A stretch of DNA of 64,000 bases from an uncultured Prochlorococcus sp. GTDB lineage: Bacteria; Cyanobacteriota; Cyanobacteriia; PCC-6307; Cyanobiaceae. The notes beneath the pieces are model-generated. The model saw nothing but the letters and a program-made list of their open reading frames with translations. It made no database searches and had not been told where the DNA came from. The translations under genes were made by a program, and so were the position numbers. The stretch spans positions 1 to 64,000 of the forward strand of contig CACPKH010000001.1 in the NCBI GenBank assembly GCA_902634515.1, given 5' to 3'. This document shows positions 39,742 to 50,781 of this stretch, piece by piece; the stretch's first letter is position 1; every line of letters starts with the position of its first letter.

Positions 39742-40792
39742 ATCTTTTTATCAGTAAGTTCTTATCAAATAGACAAATTAGAAAAAGTGCTGCATATGGA
39801 ATCACTACGGGGAAGGAAACCATAAACATTCTTCCTAGATTGCCGCTTAATAATGCAAGTATTAAAGAATAAGGTATTATTAGGAGATAGTAATTAGGTA
39901 TTCTGACTATATTATGATTCTTATTAATTAGGTAACCTAGGGCTGCTGCAGGAAGATATATTCCATAAGGACTAAAGATTAAATCATGAAAGCCATTGAT
40001 AGTGAAGATATAAACAAAGTTATTCCATACCTGCAGTATATGACTATATAAGGTATCAAAAATAGAAGCAACATTATTTTTCTCAATATTGGAATATATC
40101 ACCATATTATTTATAATATTGCGACTTATAATGATTGAAGCAATTGAAGATATGGTAGACAATAAGTATTTAAATTTTCTGAAATAGCTATTAAAAAAGG
40201 GTAAGAATATAATAGGGAAGACAGTCTCTTTCGTTAGCACTAGAATGGGGGCTAATAATGATAATGCATTTATATTTTTTGAGTATAATAAATTTAAGAT
40301 TAATGTAATTGAAAAAAACTGTGAAGAGTCTATTAGAGGAGTGCTAGTACTAAAAATAGTAACCCTACTTGTAATAAAGATTACAGTACCTATTGCAGCA
40401 CCTAAGGTCTCAAGACCAATATTCTCTAAGAAAGTGAAGAAGATAAATGCAGTTGCTATAGTAAAGGATAGGTTAATTATGTAAAAGAGTAACTTAGTAA
40501 CTTTTTCTTCTTTGTTTTCGTTTGATCTACTGAGGTTGCTTATATTATTTACTATTTGATTGTCTCTAATAATATTAACCATCTTAGGTATTATGAATCT
40601 ATATCTATGAACTTCTGGTACTGCAGCATAATCATTTCTGCTCATTCTTATATAACTTATTGCATCATTAAATCCTACTGATATGGAAGAATTAAAACTC
40701 TTAAATTGTTGATAACTTGTTGAATAAACTAAAGAGCTTATTGCAAGTACTATAAATATTTTATATAAGATGCTATTTTTATTTGGTATCAT
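39734..40792 (-). CDS. polytopic membrane protein (possible GT-C glycosyltransferase)
   Basis: 352-aa with multiple hydrophobic helices, beside a gtrB/gtrA-like pair. Confidence 0.6.
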   Translation of the reverse strand: MIPNKNSILYKIFIVLAISSLVYSTSYQQFKSFNSSISVGFNDAISYIRMSRNDYAAVPEVHRYRFIIPKMVNIIRDNQIVNNISNLSRSNENKEEKVTKLLFYIINLSFTIATAFIFFTFLENIGLETLGAAIGTVIFITSRVTIFSTSTPLIDSSQFFSITLILNLLYSKNINALSLLAPILVLTKETVFPIIFLPFFNSYFRKFKYLLSTISSIASIIISRNIINNMVIYSNIEKNNVASIFDTLYSHILQVWNNFVYIFTINGFHDLIFSPYGIYLPAAALGYLINKNHNIVRIPNYYLLIIPYSLILALLSGNLGRMFMVSFPVVIPYAALFLICLFDKNLLIKRSS

Positions 40793-40798
40793 TTAAAG

Positions 40799-41491
40799 TT
40801 AACTCTTTTTCCAGATGTTATATTTAAGTATACAATAAATTGCTCTAACACCATCTTTCCATCCTATTTTTTTACCTTCATTGTAAGTCCTTCCATAGTA
40901 GGAGATTCCTATTTCATAGACTCTACAATTTAGCCTAGCTATTTTAGCCGTTATCTCAGGCTCGAATCCAAACCTCTTTTCTTGGATGTTAATTGATTGT
41001 ATTATTTCTCTTTTAAAAGCCTTATAACATGTTTCCATATCTGTTAAATTCAGATCCGTAAAAATATTACTTAAGAGAGTAAGTAATCCATTCCCTACTC
41101 TGTGCCAGAAATATACTACTCGATGTGGGCGCCCTCCTTGAAACCTGCTACCAAACACCACATCTGCCTTTCCTTCAAGGATTGGCCCTATTACAAAAGG
41201 ATATTCTTTAGGATCATATTCTAAGTCAGCATCTTGAACTATACATATTTCTCCAGATGCACTGGCAAAACCTGTCTTTAAGGCAGCACCTTTTCCTAAG
41301 TTTTTTTCATGGTAAATAATTTTAATACTTTCATCATTAATCTCTTTTAGGATCTCTCTAGTACCATCAAATGATCCATCATCAATAATTATGACTTCCT
41401 TATCTTCTATAGGAGAATTTTTTACTGCATCTATAAGCTTGAGAATAGTTTGCTTCTCATTAAAGCAAGGAATAATAATACTTAATTTCAT
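40799..41491 (-). CDS. polyprenyl-phosphate glycosyltransferase (GtrB/DPM1-like GT2)
   Basis: LSIIIPCFNEKQTILKLIDAV...IIIDDGSFDGT; YHEKNLGKGAALKTGFASASGEICIVQDADLEYDP. Confidence 0.92.
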   Translation of the reverse strand: MKLSIIIPCFNEKQTILKLIDAVKNSPIEDKEVIIIDDGSFDGTREILKEINDESIKIIYHEKNLGKGAALKTGFASASGEICIVQDADLEYDPKEYPFVIGPILEGKADVVFGSRFQGGRPHRVVYFWHRVGNGLLTLLSNIFTDLNLTDMETCYKAFKREIIQSINIQEKRFGFEPEITAKIARLNCRVYEIGISYYGRTYNEGKKIGWKDGVRAIYCILKYNIWKKS

Positions 41492-41871
41492 TTGTTAAAA
41501 ATCCACTTATTTGAGTAATAAGAAATTGAAGCCAGGATTGGTATCATAGCAATAGCTGCAAATGTTTTGGACAACCCAATAGATTGGGCAAATGTTATAC
41601 CAAGAGAGTTCATTAGCCACAATATCGACATTAATAGATAAAATCTAAGCATCTGAATCTTTCTTCTTAACCTTTTCCCTTTGAAAACATACTTACCATA
41701 AAGAACATAACCCAAAATACCATTAAAAGATTGACTAATAAAGGTCGGAAAAATTATACCTAAATTATCTATTCTTAATAATAATTGCAGCAAAATATTT
41801 GTTAAAAGTATATTTACACCACCAGCAATTAAGAAGCTTATTTTATCACTATTTAGAATCTTATTTCTCAT
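41488..41871 (-). CDS. GtrA-family protein
   Basis: 127-aa, FLIAGGVNILLTNILLQLLL...QSFNGILGYVLYGKYVFKG; overlaps GtrB-like gene by 4 bp. Confidence 0.85.
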   Translation of the reverse strand: MRNKILNSDKISFLIAGGVNILLTNILLQLLLRIDNLGIIFPTFISQSFNGILGYVLYGKYVFKGKRLRRKIQMLRFYLLMSILWLMNSLGITFAQSIGLSKTFAAIAMIPILASISYYSNKWIFNK

Positions 41872-42302
41872 TTAGGATTGATTAAAAAAAACTAAAAGCT
41901 TATGCATTCTATATTAATTATATACTAGGTGACAAAAAATGCATTTTCCTTAACTGGACATAATGATTTTGTGGAACAATTAGATAGAATAAAATTATCC
42001 ATACTTATTTCTTCCTTGTAATAATCTTTTCATTTTCCTTCATGAATAATTTAAAAAAACAACTTAATTTCTTTAGTAATTTTATTTGTTTCCTAAAAGC
42101 TATCTTTGTGAAAAACAACAAATTAAATTATGCGAGGTCTTTCTATTGCTTTACTTTGCTTTATTAAACTATACTAAGAAAACAAATCTACTTTTACAAT
42201 CTTCTTCTCAAGCAATTTATGACTAATGTATTCATAGCTAACTAATGATCCCAAAAGAATCTCATACGGTTAACAATTTCCCTTTACTGTAAGCTTTCAA
42301 TA

Positions 42303-43979
42303 ATGAAATTATCAATATTACCCATACAAAAGTTCTTTTCTTTATTGGCTCTCTTTAGAGATTTGATTGGGACAAGAACTTTTTCTTTAGTAATCCTTTC
42401 AGGCTTATCAATATCTTTCTTGGAACTAGGGGGAATAGCCCTTTTATTGCCTTTTATCAAACATGTTACTCAGGGAGATCTCTTAAACAGAGATATTATT
42501 TATCTGAGCGTAGCTGCAATTATTATTTACTTTCTTAGAGGTTGGCTTAATTCACGTCTAGTTAGATATCAATATAGAGCAAGCTCAAGAATAAATTATC
42601 GCCTCTCCGAAAAAATTATAGGAGGAGCCCTCTACTCACGATATCAACTTTTCCTAGATAAGAGTTCTGTGGAAATTGCTGGTATTTCTTTTAGTAATAC
42701 TAAACATGCTGAAGCAATCGCTTTGGCATCTTCTCAACTTTTAAATGAGGCTCTCATCTTAATTTTTATATGTATAGGTATTATTATATTTAACCCATTA
42801 ATTTTCTTCTTTCTACTATTAATCTCATTATTAATTGCTTTAGGTTATTTTAGAATACTTTCTATGAAGATAAGTAAAGCGGGATATACTAGCCAGAAGC
42901 TAGACATTAGTCGTCACAGATATATTCATGAAATGTCAAGTTCTATTAGGGATATAAAAATAATGGGTCTAGAGAAAGCCTTTGCAGAAAGGAATAATCA
43001 ACTTGCTTTGAGTTATACAAGCTCAAACAATGAATATGAGTACTTATTAGTTTTACAGAGAATATCAATGGAGGTTATTGTTATATGCACTGTAGTTGTC
43101 GTTATAGCTTTACTTGCTTTATTTGGTTTAGATTTAACTAGTATGACTTCTTTAATACTTACACTTGGAATAATAGCTATTCGCATTGCACCAGTCTTAT
43201 CAAGAATTATTAGTTCATATGGAAACATTAAGTTCTCGCTACCTTATTTATATTCCTTGGTCGAATTTTTAGATGAATTGCCCAAATATAAGGAGTCTCG
43301 TCTTCAAGAATCTGTTAATTTTCCTGGAGATTATTCAGTTGATAATATTAGTTTTAGTTATGGAGAAATGCCTATATTAACTAGTTGCTCTCTGCAAATT
43401 AATCAGGGAGAAGTTGTAGCAGTTGTTGGCCCATCTGGCTCTGGAAAATCTACTTTGCTTGACGTAATAGCAGGCTTGCTACCACCTGATAATGGTAGTT
43501 TTTATATGGATGGTAAAAAAATCTCACCTTTTACTAGCTCCAACTTTCCTTTAAGCATTGGATATGTCCCACAATCAATTTCATTGTTAGATGACAGTAT
43601 CGCTTTTAATATTTCACTTGAAGAAAATCCAGATCATTCTCGACTTTTAACAGCTGTGAGGCTTGCGAGCCTCGCAAGTTTTGTTGATAGTTTACCTCAA
43701 GGATTGCAAACTAATTTAGGGGAAGCTGGACAATCTGTTTCGGGAGGACAAAGGCAACGAATTGGCATTGCTAGGGCCTTGTACAGAAAACCATCTCTAA
43801 TTATTCTAGATGAGGTTACAAGTTCATTAGACAAAGGCACAGCATCTTCCGTTATGAATGGAATTCTTGAAATGAGAGGAGAAGTATCGATTTTAATTGT
43901 TACCCATGACATTAATGGCCTTGAAACTGATCGTTTATATAAATTGGATCAAGGCCAACTATATTTGCAAGCTAATTAG
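42303..43979 (+). CDS. ABC transporter, fused permease/ATPase (MsbA/PglK-like)
   Basis: Walker A GPSGSGKSTLLDVIAGL; signature VSGGQRQRIGIARALYRKPSLIILDEVTSSLD; N-terminal TM domain. Confidence 0.95.
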   Translation: MKLSILPIQKFFSLLALFRDLIGTRTFSLVILSGLSISFLELGGIALLLPFIKHVTQGDLLNRDIIYLSVAAIIIYFLRGWLNSRLVRYQYRASSRINYRLSEKIIGGALYSRYQLFLDKSSVEIAGISFSNTKHAEAIALASSQLLNEALILIFICIGIIIFNPLIFFFLLLISLLIALGYFRILSMKISKAGYTSQKLDISRHRYIHEMSSSIRDIKIMGLEKAFAERNNQLALSYTSSNNEYEYLLVLQRISMEVIVICTVVVVIALLALFGLDLTSMTSLILTLGIIAIRIAPVLSRIISSYGNIKFSLPYLYSLVEFLDELPKYKESRLQESVNFPGDYSVDNISFSYGEMPILTSCSLQINQGEVVAVVGPSGSGKSTLLDVIAGLLPPDNGSFYMDGKKISPFTSSNFPLSIGYVPQSISLLDDSIAFNISLEENPDHSRLLTAVRLASLASFVDSLPQGLQTNLGEAGQSVSGGQRQRIGIARALYRKPSLIILDEVTSSLDKGTASSVMNGILEMRGEVSILIVTHDINGLETDRLYKLDQGQLYLQAN

Positions 43980-44026
43980 AGAAATATAAAATATTATTTT
44001 ATTATTTCTAATATTGATTACACAAA

Positions 44027-45058
44027 TTACTTTAACTTAGCCATTAAAGGTTCCCACCATTCCTTGTTTTGCATATACCATGAGATGGTTTTTTCTAAAC
44101 CGTTCTCAAGGGTTATTTTCTGTTCCCAGCCTAGTTGACTTTTAATATAAGTAGAATCAATTGCATATCTGAAATCATGACCTGGACGGTCTTTGGTAAA
44201 TTTGATTAGTGTTTCTTTCCTCTTATCTCTTAGAGGTAATTGGTCGTCAATCATATCGCATATTAAACTTACTAGTTTTATATTGTTAATTTCATTGTTA
44301 CCACCTATGCAATATTTAGAGCCTGTTTTGCCTTTAATTAAGATCTTCTCTAATGCTTTTATATGATCCAGGACATATAACCAATCTCTAATATTTTTTC
44401 CTTCCCCATATACAGAAATAGGTTGCCCTCTCAGACAATTGATTATCGTTAATGGTATTAACTTCTCAGGGAATTGATATGGACCAAAATTATTAGAACA
44501 ATTGCTTATAATTACTGGAAGATTATATGTGTGATACCAAGCCATGACCAAATGGTCGCTTGAGGCTTTGCTTGCTGAATATGGTGAGCGAGGATCATAA
44601 GAAGTGTCTTCATTAAACCTGGCTTGATTAAGGTCTAAACTCCCAAAAACCTCATCAGTGCTTATATGAAGAAATCTCCATTCCTTTGGCGATCCATTCC
44701 TTTCCCAATATATTCTAAATGCTTCTAGTAAGTTAAAGGTTCCAACGATATTAGTATATATGAAATCATCAGGCTTGATTATTGATCTGTCAACATGACT
44801 TTCTGCAGCCATGTTTATAATATAATTAATAGAATATTCATTAATTATATCCTCTAGAAGTTTTGCTTTGCAAATATCCCCTTTTATAAAAATTATCTTC
44901 TTATCTTCTATTAGTCCTTTAATATTATCTATATTACTGGCAAAGCCGAGATTATCAATAATAATAAGTTGATCTTGTATATATTTATCTCTCCAGTAAT
45001 GAATTAGATTAGTTGCAATAAAGCCTGCTCCTCCAGTAACAAGAATTTTCCTATTCAT
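44027..45058 (-). CDS. rfbB: dTDP-glucose 4,6-dehydratase
   Basis: ILVTGGAGFIATNLIHYW; AAESHVDRSI; HISTDEVFGSL; YSASKASSDHLV; NCSNNFGPYQFPEKLIPL. Confidence 0.95.
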   Translation of the reverse strand: MNRKILVTGGAGFIATNLIHYWRDKYIQDQLIIIDNLGFASNIDNIKGLIEDKKIIFIKGDICKAKLLEDIINEYSINYIINMAAESHVDRSIIKPDDFIYTNIVGTFNLLEAFRIYWERNGSPKEWRFLHISTDEVFGSLDLNQARFNEDTSYDPRSPYSASKASSDHLVMAWYHTYNLPVIISNCSNNFGPYQFPEKLIPLTIINCLRGQPISVYGEGKNIRDWLYVLDHIKALEKILIKGKTGSKYCIGGNNEINNIKLVSLICDMIDDQLPLRDKRKETLIKFTKDRPGHDFRYAIDSTYIKSQLGWEQKITLENGLEKTISWYMQNKEWWEPLMAKLK

Positions 45059-45137
45059 TAGATTTAGTATATTTCATTAATACTTCTAATTTTACACTAA
45101 AAAAGGATTATTATAAACCTAATAAACTTTATGCCTA

Positions 45138-46016
45138 ATGAGGAAAGGGATTTTACTAGCTGGAGGAAGCGGCTCAAGGCTTTACCCTTTAACGAAATCA
45201 GTTAATAAGCATCTATTACAAGTTTATGATAAGCCTATGTTTTATTACCCTTTAAGTACTTTAATGCTAGCTGATATTAGAGATATATTGATAATAACAA
45301 ATAAAAAGGACTTGAATTTGTTCCAGAGTTTTTTTGGGAATGGTACAGGATTGGGAATACATATTGATTACTCAATACAAGATAAGCCAGAAGGAGTAGC
45401 GCAGTCTTTTCTAATAGGAAAAGATTTTATTAAGGACAACTCTTCAGCATTAATATTTGGGGATAATATTTTTCATGGTAACGAATTAATTAATCAATTA
45501 AATAATATGACTAATACTAATTCTGGGGCTATAGCTTTAGCATATCCAGTAAGTGACCCAGAAAGATATGGAGTCGTAGAATTTACAGCCGATGGGCAAG
45601 TAATTGGGATCGAAGAGAAACCAGAAAGACCTAAAAGTAGATATGCATTAACTGGACTTTATTTCTACGATAATACAGTCTTAGAAAAGGCTTTAAAAGT
45701 TGAGAGATCTACGCGTGGTGAATTAGAAATAACAGATATCAATAATCAGTACTTAAACAAAGGTAAATTAAAGGTTGAATTAATGGGAAGAGGTATGGCT
45801 TGGTTAGATACAGGAACTTGTGATTCCTTATATGATGCTTCAAGTTACATTAAGACTTTACAGCAAAGGCAAGGGTTTAAAATTGGATGTCCCGAGGAGA
45901 TTGCATGGAGGAAGGGATGGATAACTGATAGTGAATTAACAGCATTGGCATTACCACTCCTTAAAAGTGGTTATGGTAAATACCTCATAAGTTTGATCGA
46001 AGGAACTAATAATTAG
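45138..46016 (+). CDS. rfbA: glucose-1-phosphate thymidylyltransferase
   Basis: MRKGILLAGGSGSRLYPLTKSVNKHLLQVYDKPMFYYPLSTLMLADIRDILIIT. Confidence 0.96.
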   Translation: MRKGILLAGGSGSRLYPLTKSVNKHLLQVYDKPMFYYPLSTLMLADIRDILIITNKKDLNLFQSFFGNGTGLGIHIDYSIQDKPEGVAQSFLIGKDFIKDNSSALIFGDNIFHGNELINQLNNMTNTNSGAIALAYPVSDPERYGVVEFTADGQVIGIEEKPERPKSRYALTGLYFYDNTVLEKALKVERSTRGELEITDINNQYLNKGKLKVELMGRGMAWLDTGTCDSLYDASSYIKTLQQRQGFKIGCPEEIAWRKGWITDSELTALALPLLKSGYGKYLISLIEGTNN

Positions 46017-46087
46017 AAAATAAAAATATTTCTAGTCCGCATTAATATAATCAACTAAATTATAGATTGAAGCAAAAAGTAAATCAT

Positions 46088-47506
46088 ATGAATCATTTAA
46101 AAGTTGTCGTTCTTTGTGGAGGTAGTGGAACACGTTTGTGGCCATTGAGTCGCAGAAGTCTTCCAAAGCAGTTTGTTTCGTTAATAGATGGGAAGAGCCT
46201 ATTGCAGAAAACCTTTGAAAGGGTTGTTGAACTTTGTGGAGATGACCCAATTTGGACAGTTGCTAGTGAAGAACATCGATTTCTGGTTCGTGACGCAGCA
46301 GAATCTGCAAGTATTTCTTTTTTAAGCATCCTTGAACCTGTTGGTCGCAATACTGCAGCAGCAATGGCAACAGCAGCATTAAACTCTGAAAAAGATCAAC
46401 TTCTCTTATTCCTTCCAGCAGATCATCATGTCCCTGACACCAATCTTTTTATCCAAACTATAAAAAAAGGGATTGATTCAGCTAACCAAGGAGCTTTTGT
46501 AACCTTCGGTATTGTCCCTTCTAGTCCTAATACTGGCTATGGATATATACAAATATCTGAGTCGACCAATGTTGCTAAGCCTGTTGTTAAGTTTGTGGAA
46601 AAGCCAGACTATCAAAAGGCAGTTGCTTATATAGACTCTGGTGTCTATTACTGGAATGCAGGTATCTTTTTGGTTCGTGCCGACATCCTCATTGAAGTAA
46701 TGAAAAAATATTCACCTGATATTTTGCTGGCGGCTAAAAAAGCGGTGGAGAAGCAGGAGATTGATGGTGACTTTATTCATCTTGATGAAGAATCATTTTC
46801 TGCATGTCGTTCAGATTCAATTGATTATGCTGTATTAGAGAAACATGACAATGTTTCAATGATTCCTTTCTTGGGAGTGTGGTCTGATGTAGGTAGCTGG
46901 AATGCCGTTTCTGAACTTATTCCTTCAGATATTAATAACAATCGTATTGTTGGAAATGGCAAAGTTCATAACAGTAGTTCAACTTATATTCATGCGCATA
47001 ATCGACCTGTTATTTCACTAGGAACAAATAATCTTTTGATTATAGATACTCCTGATGCCTTGTTGGTAGCTGAAAAAGAATGTGCCGAAGAAGTTAAAGA
47101 TGTTGTTTCTGAATTGATACATGAGCAATTGCCACAAGCTACCGAGCACCGTTATTCATCTCGTCCATGGGGTGAGTATGACACTATAGGTGAAGGATAT
47201 CACTATAAAGTTAAGCGTATTAAAGTTAAACCAGGAGCAAGCTTAAGTCTCCAAACGCATCAACATCGAGCTGAACATTGGATAGTTGTTAAGGGAATAG
47301 CTTATGTCACTTGCGGAGAAGAAAAATTTTATTTGTATGAAAATCAATCCACTTATATTCCTATTCGCACAAAACATCGATTGAGTAACCCAGGGGATTT
47401 CCCTCTTGAAATAATTGAAGTACAGTCAGGTAGCTACCTTGCTGAAGATGATATTCAACGATTTGATGATGATTATGGCAGAGCTGCCAAAAAACACAAT
47501 GAATAA
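46088..47506 (+). CDS. manC: mannose-1-phosphate guanylyltransferase / mannose-6-phosphate isomerase
   Basis: VVVLCGGSGTRLWPLSRRSLPKQFVSLIDGKSLLQKTFER; C-term PWGEYDTIGEGYHYKVKRIKVKPGASLSLQTHQHRAEHWIVVKGIA; ATG at 46088 preferred over TTG at 46067. Confidence 0.95.
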   Translation: MNHLKVVVLCGGSGTRLWPLSRRSLPKQFVSLIDGKSLLQKTFERVVELCGDDPIWTVASEEHRFLVRDAAESASISFLSILEPVGRNTAAAMATAALNSEKDQLLLFLPADHHVPDTNLFIQTIKKGIDSANQGAFVTFGIVPSSPNTGYGYIQISESTNVAKPVVKFVEKPDYQKAVAYIDSGVYYWNAGIFLVRADILIEVMKKYSPDILLAAKKAVEKQEIDGDFIHLDEESFSACRSDSIDYAVLEKHDNVSMIPFLGVWSDVGSWNAVSELIPSDINNNRIVGNGKVHNSSSTYIHAHNRPVISLGTNNLLIIDTPDALLVAEKECAEEVKDVVSELIHEQLPQATEHRYSSRPWGEYDTIGEGYHYKVKRIKVKPGASLSLQTHQHRAEHWIVVKGIAYVTCGEEKFYLYENQSTYIPIRTKHRLSNPGDFPLEIIEVQSGSYLAEDDIQRFDDDYGRAAKKHNE

Positions 47507-47521
47507 TACGAGAAAAAAATT

Positions 47522-48601
47522 GTGAAGAAAGCACTTGTTACTGGTATTACTGGTCAAGATGGCGCGTATCTTGCAGAACTATTGCTTGAGAAAGGTTATG
47601 AGGTGCACGGTCTTAAAAGACGTACATCACTTTTTAATACTGACCGCATCGATCATCTTTACCAGGATCCACATGTCTCAAACCGAAATTTTATCTTGCA
47701 TCATGGAGACTTAACTGACTCAAGTTCATTAATAAGAATTGTGCAACAGGTTAAACCAGATGAAATTTATAACCTTGCAGCCCAAAGTCACGTAGCAGTA
47801 TCTTTTGAAGAACCTGAATATACAGCCAATTCTGATGCTTTAGGAGCCCTTCGTCTTCTTGAGACAATTCGCATTTTAGATCTAAAGGATAAAACTCGTT
47901 TTTATCAGGCTTCCACTTCAGAGTTGTTTGGACTTGTTCAAGAAGTCCCACAAAAAGAATCTACTCCTTTTTACCCTCGGAGTCCTTATGCAGTTGCCAA
48001 GTTGTATGCCTACTGGATGACAGTCAATTACCGAGAAGCTTATGGAATATATGCTTGTAATGGGATTTTGTTTAATCATGAATCTCCTATTAGAGGAGAA
48101 ACCTTTGTTACTCGTAAAATTACTAGAGCATTGGCACGCATAAAGCTTGGCCTTCAGGATTGTTTATATCTAGGGAATCTTGATGCTAAGCGTGATTGGG
48201 GCCATGCAAAAGATTACGTAGAGATGCAATGGCTAATGATGCAGCAGGAAAACCCAGAAGATTTTGTTATAGCCACAGGGATCCAGTATTCAGTTCGTGA
48301 CTTTGTTAATGCTGCATCTAAAGAACTTGGGATGTTGATTTCATGGGAAGGTAAAGGGGTAAATGAAATTGGCTCATATGATGGTCGACATATTGTCAAA
48401 GTTGACCCTCGTTATTTCAGGCCGACTGAAGTTGAGACCCTACTAGGCGACCCTACTAAAGCAAAAAACAAGTTAGGTTGGAGTCCAAAAATTAGCTTTA
48501 AGGAATTAGTTGCTGAAATGATTTCTGAAGATCTTAAAAGTGCAGAACGTGATGAGCTTATTAAAAGCCATGGCTATAAGCCAATGGATTATCACGAATG
48601 A
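47522..48601 (+). CDS. gmd: GDP-mannose 4,6-dehydratase
   Basis: [63 protein letters not shown]. Confidence 0.97.
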   Translation: MKKALVTGITGQDGAYLAELLLEKGYEVHGLKRRTSLFNTDRIDHLYQDPHVSNRNFILHHGDLTDSSSLIRIVQQVKPDEIYNLAAQSHVAVSFEEPEYTANSDALGALRLLETIRILDLKDKTRFYQASTSELFGLVQEVPQKESTPFYPRSPYAVAKLYAYWMTVNYREAYGIYACNGILFNHESPIRGETFVTRKITRALARIKLGLQDCLYLGNLDAKRDWGHAKDYVEMQWLMMQQENPEDFVIATGIQYSVRDFVNAASKELGMLISWEGKGVNEIGSYDGRHIVKVDPRYFRPTEVETLLGDPTKAKNKLGWSPKISFKELVAEMISEDLKSAERDELIKSHGYKPMDYHE

Positions 48602-49575
48602 ATCTAGCAAATGTTCAATCTAAAATTTATGTAGCTGGTCACAGTGGAATGGTTGGATCAGCGATTGTACGAATACTTCAGGAACAAGGGTTTAGAAATA
48701 TAGTTTGCCGAGCACATGAAGAGTTAGATCTGATTAATCAACATGAAGTTAGATCTTTTTTTGAAAAGGAAAGACCTGATCAAGTGTATTTGGCTGCTGC
48801 AAGAGTAGGTGGTATTTATGCAAATAATAGCTATCCAGCTGAATTTATATACCAAAACTTGATGATTGAATCAAATATTATTGATGCTTCATTTAAAAGT
48901 GGTGTTAAGAGGCTTTTATTTCTTGGCTCAAGTTGCATTTACCCAAGGAATACTGAACAACCTATTAAAGAAGAAAAACTTATGTCGGGTAAGCTTGAAT
49001 CGACTAATGAGCCTTACGCTATAGCAAAGATAGCAGGCATTAAACTTTGTGAGAGTTATAATCGTCAGTATTCAAATAACCACCAGATAGATTATCGAAG
49101 TATAATGCCTACTAACTTATATGGACCAGGTGACAATTATGACATTAAGAATAGTCATGTAATTCCAGCTTTAATCCGTCGATTTCATGAAGCCAAAGTT
49201 AAAAATGAATCAGTTGTTACTGTGTGGGGGACGGGAAAACCACGACGAGAATTTCTTTATGTAGACGATATGGCTCTCGCTTGCATACATGTTATGAATA
49301 CTGATGAAAAAGTTTATAGAAGCTGCACTGAACAAATGTGTAGTCATATTAATGTCGGTACAGGAAAGGATTTATCGATATTTGAGCTTGCAACACTTAT
49401 TAAAGAGGTTACAAAATACAAGGGCAATATTTCCTTTGATTCCAGCAAGCCTGATGGGACTCCAAGTAAATTACTTGACTCTAATAAAATTAATAACTTA
49501 GGTTGGTCTCCAAAAACAAGTTTAGAAGATGGCCTTTTAATGGCATATAAAAGTTTTCAAGATTCGTATTGTTAA
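48598..49575 (+). CDS. fcl: GDP-L-fucose synthase
   Basis: [63 protein letters not shown]. Confidence 0.96.
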   Translation: MNLANVQSKIYVAGHSGMVGSAIVRILQEQGFRNIVCRAHEELDLINQHEVRSFFEKERPDQVYLAAARVGGIYANNSYPAEFIYQNLMIESNIIDASFKSGVKRLLFLGSSCIYPRNTEQPIKEEKLMSGKLESTNEPYAIAKIAGIKLCESYNRQYSNNHQIDYRSIMPTNLYGPGDNYDIKNSHVIPALIRRFHEAKVKNESVVTVWGTGKPRREFLYVDDMALACIHVMNTDEKVYRSCTEQMCSHINVGTGKDLSIFELATLIKEVTKYKGNISFDSSKPDGTPSKLLDSNKINNLGWSPKTSLEDGLLMAYKSFQDSYC

Positions 49576-49585
49576 TTTAAGACCT

Positions 49586-50776
49586 TTGAATTATTTCTAC
49601 GAGTTAAAAAAAAGACAAATTCTCTTAGTTGTCTGTAATGCACTTGATGACTCCACACGCATAAATCGTCGCATTAGTAGTGATAGCCCTGCTGCTTCTC
49701 GTAAGGTAATTCAGATGTGTCAGGCACTTAAAAAATCTGGAGTGCGTCCCTATATTTTAAGTCTTGGTAGAGGTAGTGTTGATGGTACTAAAGATTATTT
49801 TTCAGCTTTAGTTACTCGCATTGATGGGATTCCAATAATTTATGCTCCTTTCTCTCACTTTAGAGTTTGGTCTCAAATATTGTCTTTCTTTGGATTGATT
49901 ATACCTCTTCAGAGGTTAAGTAAATATCCAAATAAAGTTGCTGTATTTTATAATCGTCTACCGGCTTACTTGCTTACGCTTTGGGAGGCATCTCGTCTGG
50001 GATATCGTAACTTCTTGGACCTCGAGGATGGTGAACTTCTTTCTAGCAAATCTTTTAAACAATATTTTAATTCTTTAATCTTAGAACAATTTGAGATTCA
50101 CTGCTCTGAAGGAGCTTTACTTGCTTGTAGAGAACTACAATCTAAGACAGCACTGCGCCCAATATATTCTTATTATGGTGTCTTAGAAGGTGAAATTAAT
50201 GAGAAACGATGGCACTCTGAGAAGATATCTTGTTTGATGTCTGGCACCTTGAACCCTGATCAAGGTGCTTCTCTTTTGATTGAAGCTATTCGACGTCTTA
50301 GAGGTTTGAAAACAGAGTGGTCTTCTTTAATAACTTTTGAGGTTACTGGCAAAGGGGATAGCTTGGCTGACTTTAAGAAGTTAGAGGCTGAGCCTGGGTT
50401 CCCTATTGTAAGAGTCCATGGAAGAACTACTAATGCTCGTTATCAAAGGATTCTAAGAGAAAGTCAAGTTGGATTGTCACTCAAATTAGTGGATGGAAAA
50501 CTTGCAAATACTACTTTCCCCTCAAAAGTGGTTGAATTTGCTGGCTCTGGACTTCTTGTTATTTCTACAGATATTAGTGATGTTAGGTCTTTGTTAGGCG
50601 ATGGGGCCAAATATGTTGCAGACAACGATCCGAATATTTTAATAGAACATTTTTTTAATATTGTTAATGATAGAAGATCCGCAGAGTTATGTGCGTCAAT
50701 GGGCTACCAAGCCATTAAAGAAAAATGTGCTCCAGAAAGTGCTGGGTTGACTTTGCAAAGATTCTTTTTTGAATAA
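49586..50776 (+). CDS. glycosyltransferase (group 1-like)
   Basis: SCLMSGTLNPDQGASLLIEAI...; TTFPSKVVEFAGSGLLVISTDISDVRSLLGD. Confidence 0.8.
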   Translation: MNYFYELKKRQILLVVCNALDDSTRINRRISSDSPAASRKVIQMCQALKKSGVRPYILSLGRGSVDGTKDYFSALVTRIDGIPIIYAPFSHFRVWSQILSFFGLIIPLQRLSKYPNKVAVFYNRLPAYLLTLWEASRLGYRNFLDLEDGELLSSKSFKQYFNSLILEQFEIHCSEGALLACRELQSKTALRPIYSYYGVLEGEINEKRWHSEKISCLMSGTLNPDQGASLLIEAIRRLRGLKTEWSSLITFEVTGKGDSLADFKKLEAEPGFPIVRVHGRTTNARYQRILRESQVGLSLKLVDGKLANTTFPSKVVEFAGSGLLVISTDISDVRSLLGDGAKYVADNDPNILIEHFFNIVNDRRSAELCASMGYQAIKEKCAPESAGLTLQRFFFE

Positions 50777-50781
50777 TTTGT

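Noticed and set aside
43663-43679. Perfect inverted repeat CTTGCGAG-C-CTCGCAAG
   Set aside because: Lies within the ABC transporter coding sequence (VRLASLASFV); one-nucleotide loop and codon constraints make coincidence likely.
46032-46350. Minus-strand ORFs inside manC (46032-46250, 46093-46350)
   Set aside because: Antisense to a clear ManC; the same reasoning applies to other antisense or alternate-frame ORFs at 1305, 3706, 10601, 11697, 24470, 25286, 30243, 30766, 33647, 34579, 38086, 40245, 43013, 43697, 47751, 48214, 49304, 52749, 56321, 58550, 62143, 62825 and 63321.
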